Source: Pseudomonas japonica (GTDB lineage Bacteria > Pseudomonadota > Gammaproteobacteria > Pseudomonadales > Pseudomonadaceae). Taken from it: a stretch of 64,000 nucleotides of DNA. This document shows, piece by piece, positions 46,696 through 54,206 of the stretch; the stretch's first letter is position 1; each line of letters starts with the position of its first letter. The DNA is taken from contig NZ_FZOL01000004.1 of the NCBI RefSeq assembly GCF_900188455.1, forward strand, positions 1 to 64,000, written 5' to 3'. Both the position numbers and the translations under genes were made by a program. The notes under the pieces are model-generated. The model worked only from the letters and a program-made list of their open reading frames with translations. It made no database searches and was not told the origin of the DNA.

Positions 46696-48710
46696 CTTCC
46701 ATGCCAGCACTAGCAGATGCGTTTCTGAAGAACCGAGCTGACAACCTGCCGCCTGATGTCTTCCGGGAATTTATCGTTCCGCCGTTCTTCCAGCACATCA
46801 GCATTTTCCAAGACAAGAAGTCAGTGCGGATCTTGGGCGGTCGGGGTTGTGGCAAGACGATGTTTTTGAAGTTCCTCTGCCACGGGTCCACCTTCAGTGG
46901 GGACAGGGAGGATATCGGTGACGAGGCGTTTTCGAACCTTGGACTGTATTTTCGTCCCGACACTGGCTTCTGTTCCTTGATGACGTCTGACTGGCTGCAG
47001 GGTCAAAGAGACGGTCATGCGTTCTCACATTACCTTACGCTGAGCCTAGTTGCCGAAATCTGCGAAGCCATCAAAACGATCGATGCGGCGACGAACTTGG
47101 CCAATGGTCCACTCAGCATTGAAAGTGCACGTCTGGGAGCGACGCTGGTCAATCAACTTGGATTGCCCGAGCCCAGCATTGATGCATTGCAACAAAAGAT
47201 TGAGCAGGGCATGGCTGAGTTTGATCTTTGGGTGCGTAACCCTGATCACTGCAAGCCACCGCAGTTCGTCCACTTTTCAGTCATCCTCACCGCCTTGGCG
47301 AACGATCTGGCGAAGCATTCGCCACGTCTGGAGGCGATAGCATTTCGCGTCTTTGTGGATGAGTTCGAGAACCTGCTGCCTCGGCACCGTGAGATTGTCT
47401 GCGATGCCATCAAGCACCCGAGCCAGCGTATTGCGGTGCACATAGCGCATAAGCGGGACGCGGTTACCGATTTGAAAACTAGCGGCGTAGAACGGATCGC
47501 TGAGATTCATGACATCCGAACGATCGATCTCGAATCGTACCTGGCCCGTGATAGCGATTTCGATGTCTTGGCTGCGGAGCTATTTCTATTTCGGATCTAC
47601 CAGGCCGATGGAGTGATCTCTTGCCCCGCTTTTCGGCCGGAGTTGCTTCACGATCCGAAGCATCTGGCCTACCGGCTTACTGAGGAGTACCGGCAGGACG
47701 TGGTCAACTGTGTGAAGCAAATCCTCCCCGAGCTGAGTGCGCCTGAAATCGCCCGTATGGCGCTTCAAGACCAATCGCTCCGTCAACGGGTTGGGAAGAT
47801 GATCAAAAAAGGATTGGAGTTCCAAGGATTGGAAAGGACCGTAGAGGTCGATGATCTGATCAATGAGAGTGTCCCGGAAGCCACTGTCGTTCTCGGTGCG
47901 ATTCTCAATCGTAAGACGCAATCTGGGAAAGAGGCCCTAGGCTTGTTCCAGAAAGTGCTAGTGAGTGGTCGCTCCAAGACCGACCCATTTCACAAGCAGG
48001 GGGGCTGGGTTGATAACAATCTTTATGGCTGCCTTTTTCATCTCTACGCGGGCTTGCCTCGGAGGCCCAACATCCTCTACTCCGGCTTCTCTCGGTTCTG
48101 CAAGATAGCGGCGCCTAACCTGCGGTTTTTCCAAGAGCTCTGCCACAACACTCTGCTTCTTGGGTATCAGCGCAAATCGGCCAATGACATCGGTTCAGTG
48201 CTGCGGGTGGACTATGACACGCAGGCGACTGCGGTTAAACAAGTCTCGGATGCTATGTTCGGCGACATCATGCAACTGGGCCCCCAAGGGTATCGGCTGT
48301 TGGAGTTCGCTCGGCGTCTCGGTGGTCTTTTCGAGGCATATAACAGGCGTCGTAGCCAGAGCGAGCCAGAGATCAACCACTTCTCGATCAACGAAGCAGA
48401 TACAGCAGGCCTTTCCGCAGATGCTCAGATGATTTTGCGAGAGGCCAAAATTTGGTCCGTGCTTCGGGAGACCAAGGACACCAAAAATAAAGCTGACGTG
48501 GACACGGCGCAATTTGAGTTGGTTCTGAATGCTATCTATGCCCCGCACTTCAGGATCAGCTATCGGAAGCGACGCAAGATCACACTCACCGCGGCGGAGC
48601 TCGACATCATTCTGGCTCAGTCGGACTCCAGCTTTGAAACGCTGGTGAAGCAGCTTGTCGACTCTCAAGACGACGACATCACTGCTCAGATTACTGGCTC
48701 CCTGTTCTGA
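46692..48710 (+). CDS. ORC/CDC6-like AAA+ ATPase of a predicted conflict system
   Basis: This 672-residue P-loop ATPase has Walker A GGRGCGKT (49-56) and Walker B RVFVDEFENL (219-228), with HKRDAV and RTIDLESYL following like the sensor region of ORC/CDC6-type proteins. The long C-terminal half (300-672) is helical with no recognised domain. ATG 46692 overlaps the PRTase stop (ATGA). It is followed 7 bp later by the third gene. The pairing with a PRTase-CE-like gene is a known genomic association; the biochemical role (sensor or switch) is inferred. Confidence 0.65.
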   Translation: MTSMPALADAFLKNRADNLPPDVFREFIVPPFFQHISIFQDKKSVRILGGRGCGKTMFLKFLCHGSTFSGDREDIGDEAFSNLGLYFRPDTGFCSLMTSDWLQGQRDGHAFSHYLTLSLVAEICEAIKTIDAATNLANGPLSIESARLGATLVNQLGLPEPSIDALQQKIEQGMAEFDLWVRNPDHCKPPQFVHFSVILTALANDLAKHSPRLEAIAFRVFVDEFENLLPRHREIVCDAIKHPSQRIAVHIAHKRDAVTDLKTSGVERIAEIHDIRTIDLESYLARDSDFDVLAAELFLFRIYQADGVISCPAFRPELLHDPKHLAYRLTEEYRQDVVNCVKQILPELSAPEIARMALQDQSLRQRVGKMIKKGLEFQGLERTVEVDDLINESVPEATVVLGAILNRKTQSGKEALGLFQKVLVSGRSKTDPFHKQGGWVDNNLYGCLFHLYAGLPRRPNILYSGFSRFCKIAAPNLRFFQELCHNTLLLGYQRKSANDIGSVLRVDYDTQATAVKQVSDAMFGDIMQLGPQGYRLLEFARRLGGLFEAYNRRRSQSEPEINHFSINEADTAGLSADAQMILREAKIWSVLRETKDTKNKADVDTAQFELVLNAIYAPHFRISYRKRRKITLTAAELDIILAQSDSSFETLVKQLVDSQDDDITAQITGSLF

Positions 48711-48717
48711 GGTTACC

Positions 48718-49638
48718 GTGCGCTTTATCAGACAAGACCTGATTGATGAGCCAGGCCTCAACGCTCTGGCCAAGATGGAAATTGCCTTCACGGGCGTGGA
48801 GGGTCTGGATGACAGAACCGACTATTCCGTCACCCGCTCTAGGTTGTTGGCGCGACGCAGTGTCCAGGTGCAATACGATCCTGAGACCTTAGTTCTGAAT
48901 GTTGGCGGCAATCCGTACCGTGTTACCGATGCCGGATTTGAGGACTTTTGTCGGGATTTCAGAGCATCCTCAATCGTCGTTGACGCTACCTCCTTAGACT
49001 TTTCGGAAATTGCGCTGCTGCTTTACGCCTACACCTTTTGCAATAGGAAGCCGAGAGTTGGGTTCCTGTATGTCGAGCCAAAGGAATATGTACGCCGCAA
49101 CCTTGATGAGCCTGCAGTCCACGGGGCAGCGTTTGATCTCAGCAGTGGTTTTTCAAGGCAGCCGATTCCGCCATTCATTCCCTTGCTGACCCAGAATGAT
49201 GCGGTGCATCTTGTCGCGTTCCTGGGCTTTGAAGGGGGGCGGCTTACCCAGAAGCTCAATGAAGATGATGGTCAGCACATTCGGAAGGTGACCATAGTTT
49301 TTGGCATTCCTCCATTTCAGGCGACGTGGGACCTTGAGGCGTTCATGGCCAATAGTCGATTGCTGGAAACGTCCGATGCGAACGTTAAGTATTGCGGAGC
49401 GAATAATCCCAAAGCTGCCTATGATCTGCTCATGAAGGAGGCTTCGGCACTCACCTCAAGGAGCGCGTGCAACCGCTTGGCTATCTGCCCTTTCGGTACC
49501 AAGCCGATGGCGATCGGGGCGGCTCTGTATTGCGCAGCCCAACGTAGGGCTCGAGTTCTATTCGATCACCCCAAGCGAAAGCCTGGTCGTACCACGGGTG
49601 TGCATTGCATGCATTGGTACGAGGTAGAAATGGCTTAA
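48718..49638 (+). CDS. Unrecognised alpha/beta protein, third gene of the PRTase-ORC operon
   Basis: This 306-residue protein starts at GTG 48718 with GAGG 5 bp upstream and 7 bp after the ATPase stop. Alternating strands and helices (ASSIVVDATSLDFSEIALLL, RKPRVGFLYVEPKEY, VHLVAFLGFEGG, KVTIVFGIPP, NRLAICPFGTKPMAIGAALY) suggest two Rossmann-like halves. GFEGGR and ARVLFDHPKRKPGRTTGV are the most distinctive blocks. No catalytic family is recognised; it could be the sensor or effector of the operon. Its TAA and the TAA of the facing SIR2 gene share one CTTAAG palindrome. Confidence 0.6.
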   Translation: MRFIRQDLIDEPGLNALAKMEIAFTGVEGLDDRTDYSVTRSRLLARRSVQVQYDPETLVLNVGGNPYRVTDAGFEDFCRDFRASSIVVDATSLDFSEIALLLYAYTFCNRKPRVGFLYVEPKEYVRRNLDEPAVHGAAFDLSSGFSRQPIPPFIPLLTQNDAVHLVAFLGFEGGRLTQKLNEDDGQHIRKVTIVFGIPPFQATWDLEAFMANSRLLETSDANVKYCGANNPKAAYDLLMKEASALTSRSACNRLAICPFGTKPMAIGAALYCAAQRRARVLFDHPKRKPGRTTGVHCMHWYEVEMA

Positions 49639-50654
49639 GAGCGGAGGCTTTTACAACGCTTCAGGGCTTCAGGAGTGACAGGAAACCTGAAGCTGCCCTG
49701 TTTTACTTTTTGCCCTTGGCTCTGGAGGGGCGGGGAGCTGCATCGTTCAACTGAACGGTCATGTCGCGGCAGCAGATTAGGGTACGCATCTACTCTGCGC
49801 TCAATCTCGTCGGCGATTTGTAGATAGCACGCGTTCCAACTGTCTGCCACGACGTGAACGACTTCCACGTTGAGGGACCTCATCAGTGACGTAACAGCCG
49901 TCTCGCTGCTTGGAGTGAGTCCAGCCTGGTAGTAAAAAACTCTGCCTGTCTGACTGAGGCGTCGGCGCTTATGGAGGAGCAGCCACCAAAGATCGATTTC
50001 GGTGAAGTCCATCCCCAGTCCGACGATGTGGAGGTGATCTCTGAGGAAATGATCGACCCAGGAATAGACGGTTCTATTCGACGTGAATTCGAGATTTCCA
50101 TTTCTGACTGGAGAGGATACGCGGTACCCGAGTTTCTTGATCTCGACACCTTCGGTGACGTAATTACGAATCTTCTGAAGGCTGCCGGCATATTGGTCGT
50201 ACCCCAGCACCATCGAGTTGGGTCTGGCTGAGTCGCCGTGAATATGCCAGACCTCCCTTTCGCCTGCTCTGTAGCGGCGGAAAAGGCTGTATCGAGATTC
50301 AGGAGACAGAAAGTCTGGAGTATGGAGTGGGCCTGTAAACGCTTCCTCGATGGTGAAGTCGTAGTTGGTAGTGAGGATGACCTTGAATGGTGCACATACT
50401 CGCCGGTGTGCCTCAGTCGGGTTGATCTGCTCCAGCAGTTTTGCGAATGCCACTTTCACAGCGGTTTCAGTTTTTTGGAACGGGCCGGGTGAACGAGCGC
50501 ACAGCTCCTCGACAAACATGGACAAAGGCTTATTGCCCAGGTGATCGATCAATTCATCTGCGCCGAACTGCGTGGCCAGTTCGCGGAGGATCTGTGTCCA
50601 GTCTTTCTGCAACGCAGCCCGGTTGACGCCGTTCCCTAGCAACAAGCTGTGCAT
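49635..50654 (-). CDS. SIR2-like protein, probable NAD-consuming effector
   Basis: This 339-residue protein shows SIR2-fold motifs: LLLGNGVNR at the start (nucleotide loop), LTTNYDFTIEEA with N97, WHIHGDS with H139, and a GLGMDFTEIDLWWLL segment. Defence-associated SIR2 proteins deplete NAD+ on infection. It is the second gene of a minus-strand unit, 60 bp after an N6-adenine methyltransferase, and converges on the PRTase-ORC operon. The C-terminal ~70 residues (KQGSFRFPVTPEAL) are basic. Coupling of methylation and SIR2 activity is inferred. Confidence 0.75.
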   Translation of the reverse strand: MHSLLLGNGVNRAALQKDWTQILRELATQFGADELIDHLGNKPLSMFVEELCARSPGPFQKTETAVKVAFAKLLEQINPTEAHRRVCAPFKVILTTNYDFTIEEAFTGPLHTPDFLSPESRYSLFRRYRAGEREVWHIHGDSARPNSMVLGYDQYAGSLQKIRNYVTEGVEIKKLGYRVSSPVRNGNLEFTSNRTVYSWVDHFLRDHLHIVGLGMDFTEIDLWWLLLHKRRRLSQTGRVFYYQAGLTPSSETAVTSLMRSLNVEVVHVVADSWNACYLQIADEIERRVDAYPNLLPRHDRSVERCSSPPLQSQGQKVKQGSFRFPVTPEALKRCKSLRS

Positions 50655-50714
50655 GATCTTTCGCTCTTCGTGGTGCTGCAGCGCTCGGCCCTCAATGGGG
50701 GCTTGTCCTTTGTG

Positions 50715-51935
50715 CTACGCAGGTACGGGCATGTCGAGAAGTTTCGCTACGGTCAGATGTTTAGCACAGGCCCCCCGTGCAGCTCCGCGGCGCCAGTCCG
50801 AACATTCCGTGCTGGTAATCCAGCGCACGACGCGTTCTTGATGCTCGGCCGGTGCTCGTACTCTGAAGACTGAGTCTGAGTATGGGCTCTCGCCCCTGAC
50901 TACTACGGCTTTGCGGTCGATGCAGCGAGTTCCTACCCGCGGCAACAGAATATCTCCGGCCATGGCGTGCTGGTAGCCGGACAATGGTGAGCCTTCGAAA
51001 GCGATTTCCAGACCGGACTTGGGGAAGTCCGACGTGTGAAAGTGCTGGACTCCGAGCTGTGCGAATTGGGTGCGGGTGCGGCTTCCCCTAACAATGGAAA
51101 CTTCGAGGTCTCGCATGGTGACAGAGCCTTTAGCGCGCCTCAGAGTTGAGTCCATGTCCTCAAATGCATGATGGCGGGAGTCCATGCTTTCGACAGCTTG
51201 CGCCGCGCCGATTCTGCGCTGTGAGATCACCGCAAATTCATTGTCGAGTTGCCCCAAGGTGACATGGCGAAGTCGTTTGTGCCCGAACCGAATCACCAAA
51301 ACATAGGCTTGCACCTCGACTTGCCAGCCGAAAGCGAATCGGGGGAGCTCGTAGCATTCTACTGTGCTTGCCGATTCCATGAGTTGCTTACGGAAGGGCT
51401 GGCTTTGGATGGCACAGGGGATATCCGCGCCTACGATGAAGGCCGCAGAGCCTGCAGGTTTAAGTCTTGCCAATGACTCCATCACGAAATAAAGGTCGAT
51501 GGGGGCCCAGGCATGCTGGATGTCGAGGTCGGGGCAGAAGGCCATTAAGCGCTTTCGTGCTCGATCAGGCAGATCGTGAATGCCGTATGGTGGGTTGCCG
51601 ATTACATGATCGAACTGGGCGTCCCCAAGCGCTTTTCCCAGGCCCGAGACGGAAAGTACGTCGCGCTTTAGGTAGTGCACGCCACGTAGTTGTGGGCTGG
51701 CATCAATCATGGCTTGTTCGATCTCTACCCCAACATAGCTTGCCGGTTCTACTGCGCTATGCACGGCCTGAGCCAAGCGGCCTGATCCCGATCCAAGCTC
51801 CAGCCAATCACCGCCGTGCGCACCAAGCAGTCGGACTACAGCATCAGCCATAGGTTGCGGTGTCAGGATTTGACCCAAGCGGGTGCGTGCATCCAACGCT
51901 GCCCGGTAGCGCTTCACAGATTCGGTTGGTCGCAC
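50715..51935 (-). CDS. N6-adenine-specific DNA methyltransferase (gamma type)
   Basis: This 406-residue enzyme has an AdoMet-binding motif I (LELGSGSGRLAQAV, about 46-59) and catalytic NPPY (114-117) followed by a C-terminal target-recognition half, as in M.TaqI-like proteins. Start GTG 51935 is chosen because a strong AGGAGG lies 10 bp upstream; a longer ATG frame (51983) would read through that site. It leads the unit with the SIR2-like gene. No restriction endonuclease gene lies nearby. The leader sequence is duplicated at 38335-38362. Confidence 0.82.
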   Translation of the reverse strand: MRPTESVKRYRAALDARTRLGQILTPQPMADAVVRLLGAHGGDWLELGSGSGRLAQAVHSAVEPASYVGVEIEQAMIDASPQLRGVHYLKRDVLSVSGLGKALGDAQFDHVIGNPPYGIHDLPDRARKRLMAFCPDLDIQHAWAPIDLYFVMESLARLKPAGSAAFIVGADIPCAIQSQPFRKQLMESASTVECYELPRFAFGWQVEVQAYVLVIRFGHKRLRHVTLGQLDNEFAVISQRRIGAAQAVESMDSRHHAFEDMDSTLRRAKGSVTMRDLEVSIVRGSRTRTQFAQLGVQHFHTSDFPKSGLEIAFEGSPLSGYQHAMAGDILLPRVGTRCIDRKAVVVRGESPYSDSVFRVRAPAEHQERVVRWITSTECSDWRRGAARGACAKHLTVAKLLDMPVPA

Positions 51936-51958
51936 CTCTCTTCCACCTCCTAGTGATT
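51931..51958. repeat. Repeat shared with the 38-kb methyltransferase remnant (copy 2)
   Basis: It covers the AGGAGG site and start codon of the methyltransferase and matches 38335-38362 with one mismatch. The identity ends soon after, so the body of the other copy is gone. Confidence 0.8.
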
Positions 51959-52001
51959 GAGAGCTTGTTGCCCTAGCTCGCACTTGATATCGTACCGACC
52001 T

Positions 52002-52364
52002 ATGCCAAGAATCGCAATATCACCATCAGTCGAAGTACTGGCCGCTCGCGGGCAGCTGCGGCGTTATATCACAGACCTGGGTATCTCCGATAATGAGTAC
52101 TCCAGGCGATGTGGTGTTCCCCAATATACCTTGTCGAAATTTCTGAGTGGCCACATCAAGAGCTTAACTCCGGCCATCGAAAAGGCATTAAGTTATGCCA
52201 ATATTGGCATAGTTCACGATGTAACTGAGCTTGCTCAGCACCCTGCGATTCGTAAAGCGCTGGGTCACGCCTGGGATGGCACGGAGGAAGGGGTTCAGAC
52301 GTTGGCTTTGATGATTGAGGCTATGGGACCGCTGATCCGAGCTTCGGGTGGTGGCGCGCGCTAA
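52002..52364 (+). CDS. HTH (XRE-like) regulator divergent from the MTase-SIR2 unit
   Basis: The 120-residue protein MPRIAISPSVEVLAARGQLR... has an HTH-like section (DNEYSRRCGVPQYTLSKFLSG) and a helical tail. It begins 66 bp from the methyltransferase start, divergent, so it probably controls both, much as controller proteins do beside restriction-modification genes. No clear Shine-Dalgarno precedes the ATG, so translation may be leaderless or weak. An 18-bp perfect palindrome lies within its own coding region. Confidence 0.7.
   Translation: MPRIAISPSVEVLAARGQLRRYITDLGISDNEYSRRCGVPQYTLSKFLSGHIKSLTPAIEKALSYANIGIVHDVTELAQHPAIRKALGHAWDGTEEGVQTLALMIEAMGPLIRASGGGAR
52194..52211. promoter_or_regulatory. 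18-bp perfect palindrome inside the HTH gene
   Basis: TATGCCAATATTGGCATA is a perfect palindrome within codons for YANIGI of the HTH protein. It may be an operator for autorepression or simply chance. No similar site was seen elsewhere in the locus. Confidence 0.35.
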
Positions 52365-52765
52365 CTTTGCTCAATTGCTGAGGATCGGCTCTTGGGTGCG
52401 TGGTTCCTGTCATTTGTTGGGCGCCCAATCGCCCATGCGTGCGACAGCCCCCTCGGTAAACCGCCGTTTCACCCTTTTCATGCGACAGAGACCGCTTTGT
52501 GGCGTCGGGCCTTGTAGATTTCCTGTCTCGTCGTTTGGCGCTGCGATCTATGGTGACAAGTGGTCGTGTAGGGGGTTGTCAACCTTACAAAAACTGATAA
52601 TATCAAATCTCATATCTTGCGGAGTGTTCTGCCCAAGAACAGTCCTATGAAAGCCAATTAAGTACCCTATTCGCGCTCACCCTCGATCTCCTTTCCACAT
52701 TGATTTGTTGCGGGCGGGGTTGGTGTGCCTTGGGTCAAAACTACCTCCGGTAGGAGGATGGAGCT
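52365..52765. other. Intergenic region before the HigA-like gene
   Basis: About 400 bp without a supported gene. A 17-bp motif CTTACAAAAACTGATAA at 52584-52600 recurs with one mismatch at 53699-53715, to the right of the HigB-like gene. The HigA-like promoter should lie here. Confidence 0.5.
52584..52600. promoter_or_regulatory. Shared motif upstream of the HigA-like gene
   Basis: CTTACAAAAACTGATAA, preceded by GTCAA, recurs as CTTACAAAAAGTGATAA at 53699-53715. The two copies bracket the convergent HigA-like and HigB-like genes, so it may be a common operator. Confidence 0.4.
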
Positions 52766-53077
52766 ATGAGTCAGAATCTATTCGCGGATTTCACGAGTGA
52801 TCACGTTGAGTTCAACATGAAGCACTTGAAAACCCAGTTATTCATGGTCTTGCTGCAGATGATCCGGCAGAAGGGTTGGAGTCAGTCTGCTGCAGCGAGG
52901 GAGTTACAGGTGTCAGCTCCGAGAATGAGTAACCTTTGCAACGGCTACTTGGAGAAGTTTTCCATCGACATGCTTATGACGATGCTGGTTCGTATCGGCT
53001 ATAAGTTTGATGCGGATTACAATCCAGACAACCTTGAGTTGCCATTGGTCATGAACGTAAAAAAGGCGATGCTTTGA
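52766..53077 (+). CDS. HigA-like HTH antitoxin
   Basis: The 103-residue protein MSQNLFADFTSDHVEFNMKH... has an XRE/HTH_37 core (KTQLFMVLLQMIRQKGWSQS, AARELQVSAPRMSNLCNGYL) found in HigA-type antitoxins. An ideal AGGAGG lies 8 bp before the ATG. Such genes normally follow the toxin in one operon. Here a HigB-like gene lies downstream on the opposite strand, 105 bp away, tail to tail. A hairpin terminator overlaps its stop codon. Confidence 0.72.
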   Translation: MSQNLFADFTSDHVEFNMKHLKTQLFMVLLQMIRQKGWSQSAAARELQVSAPRMSNLCNGYLEKFSIDMLMTMLVRIGYKFDADYNPDNLELPLVMNVKKAML

Positions 53078-53092
53078 GGCATCGCCCTTTCT
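53060..53092 (+). terminator. Rho-independent terminator of the HigA-like gene
   Basis: GGCGATGC (53065-53072) and GCATCGCC (53079-53086) form a perfect 8-bp stem with a 6-base loop, followed by CTTTCTATTT and preceded by AAAAA. The stop codon lies in the loop. Confidence 0.7.
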
Positions 53093-53182
53093 ATTTCCAC
53101 GCCGTTACCTGCTGTCACTGCTCCGCCTTCGCCTTCAAGCCTACATCACCGCGATCCATGCCGAGCCTCTAGGGGCTCACAC

Positions 53183-53560
53183 CTACGCCACCTCTTTAAG
53201 ATCTGACCTCAACTGCTTGTAGCGTTGCGCTACCACGTTCTTCAATTGGCGATCTGAGCCGTTGGTAGTCTTCTCTGTAGCATGAAGAACATAAACCTTT
53301 CCGTCTTCCTTGGTGTAGAAAATACACCTGAAAGCTGGTCGTCCATTTATCTTCAGCTCTGTGACGCCGTTGCCGATATCATTGAGATGGGTAACCTGGC
53401 ATGTTGGTGCCTGGTTGTGCGCTATCAAATTAAGATCGACTAAAAATTTATCTCGGCGTCGCTCCGGCAAGCTATCCATTTCCTTGCGAACGGCTTTTGC
53501 CGGATAATACTCAATTTCACGCTTTTTATTGCTGTCGATACAGGTGGCTTTCTCGATCAT
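53183..53560 (-). CDS. HigB/RelE-like toxin (phage Gp49-type)
   Basis: The 125-residue protein MIEKATCIDSNKKREIEYYP... has the family segments AVRKEMDSLPERRRDKFLVDLNL, HLNDIGNGVTELKINGRPAF, RCIFYTKEDGKVYVLHATEK and a Lys-rich C-terminal helix, matching HigB-like ribosome-dependent mRNA interferases. Start ATG 53560 has AGGAAG 7 bp upstream. It faces the HigA-like gene. Pairing of the two is inferred from families and distance; each could have another partner. Confidence 0.72.
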   Translation of the reverse strand: MIEKATCIDSNKKREIEYYPAKAVRKEMDSLPERRRDKFLVDLNLIAHNQAPTCQVTHLNDIGNGVTELKINGRPAFRCIFYTKEDGKVYVLHATEKTTNGSDRQLKNVVAQRYKQLRSDLKEVA

Positions 53561-53660
53561 TGATCGCTTCCTCGGTTTCAAGCTGGTAGGGCGTTGAGAC
53601 GCACATAGTCACATCCTCGTTTAGGAAAAGTATGGGTCAAGCAAGCTTCTACCTGGCCCG

Positions 53661-53688
53661 AAAAAAAGGTGCCGCCGGATGTGGCGGC
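53661..53688 (-). terminator. Minus-strand terminator near the right transposon end
   Basis: Read on the minus strand, GCCGCC-ACATCC-GGCGGC is followed by ACC and seven T. It would stop transcripts entering from comM (minus strand), insulating the cargo from the host promoter. Confidence 0.6.
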
Positions 53689-53698
53689 AACGTCAATT

Positions 53699-53715
53699 CT
53701 TACAAAAAGTGATAA
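53699..53715. promoter_or_regulatory. Shared motif upstream of the HigB-like gene
   Basis: This is the second copy of the motif at 52584-52600 (16 of 17 bases, again preceded by GTCAA). It lies about 140 bp upstream of the HigB-like start, in the same absolute orientation as copy one. Confidence 0.4.
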
Positions 53716-54149
53716 CTCTCGCAAGGGCTTTTGTGGCGCTTCGGTTACGACTTTTTAGTCGGGAGCCTACAAGTCTGGATGAGGGGTGAAGATCGCTGGG
53801 CTACGGAGATGCTGCCGGCCTAAGAGAGACAGCTCATGCCGATGGATCGAGCATGTGAAGCGAGGTCGGAGGGGCGCTTGGCTGCGTAGAGATTTCTACG
53901 ACGGCTATAGGTCGATCAGTCAGTTCTGCTCGATGATGTGTGTTTACGTTGTCGAGTCAGTGGCAAGTTTGATAGGCCGCGCCAGTGCTCATCAAAAGTG
54001 TCTTGTGGAGAGCACCTCGTTTCACTCCGATGCCCCGGTGTTCATAGGGCTGAGGGCTCGTCCAGGTGCCGACTAGGGAGCGTTCATCGAGGCTGCTCAC
54101 GGGCGGCTGTGGCAAGTTTGTAAGAGAAATCAGTCGACTTCGATGTTGC
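53716..54149. other. Right subterminal region of the transposon without a gene
   Basis: About 430 bp between the shared TA motif and the right-end repeats. Short frames exist but none has a start site or a recognisable product. Confidence 0.5.
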
Positions 54150-54201
54150 TTGATCAGTTGCATCTATTTCGCATTAGTTGCATTTATTGCGCAATGTCAC
54201 A
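54150..54201. repeat. Right transposon end with TnsB-type sites
   Basis: The complement of the last bases reads TGTGACATTGCGCAATAAAT then GCAACTAATG, and a second AGATGCAACTGA follows. Only two internal sites are visible, against four on the left. The first 12 bases match the left end exactly. Confidence 0.75.
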
Positions 54202-54206
54202 ACCAC
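54202..54206. repeat. Right target-site copy ACCAC
   Basis: These five bases lie directly outside the right end, partner of ACCAG at 29370-29374. The joined comM sequence would read through VGGG-SRPTPGEI, the expected protein sequence. Confidence 0.7.

Larger units (their letters stand above)
29375..54201. mobile_element. Tn7-like transposon inserted in comM
   Basis: This 24,827-bp element is bounded by inverted ends TGTGACATTGCG, followed at each end by further GCAAC repeats typical of TnsB sites. The interrupted comM frame resumes exactly outside the ends. Core genes at the left end are tnsA, tnsB, tnsC, tniQ, a zinc-finger gene and a facing TnsE-like gene; the rest is cargo. It resembles the Tn6022/AbaR family that also targets comM. 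GC content and codon use vary along the cargo and fall lowest at 41.9-45 kb, suggesting mixed origins. Confidence 0.93.

Noticed and set aside
53786..54163. Small frames at the right transposon end
   Set aside because: Arg/Cys-rich sequence without start signals; the region is better read as transposon end DNA.
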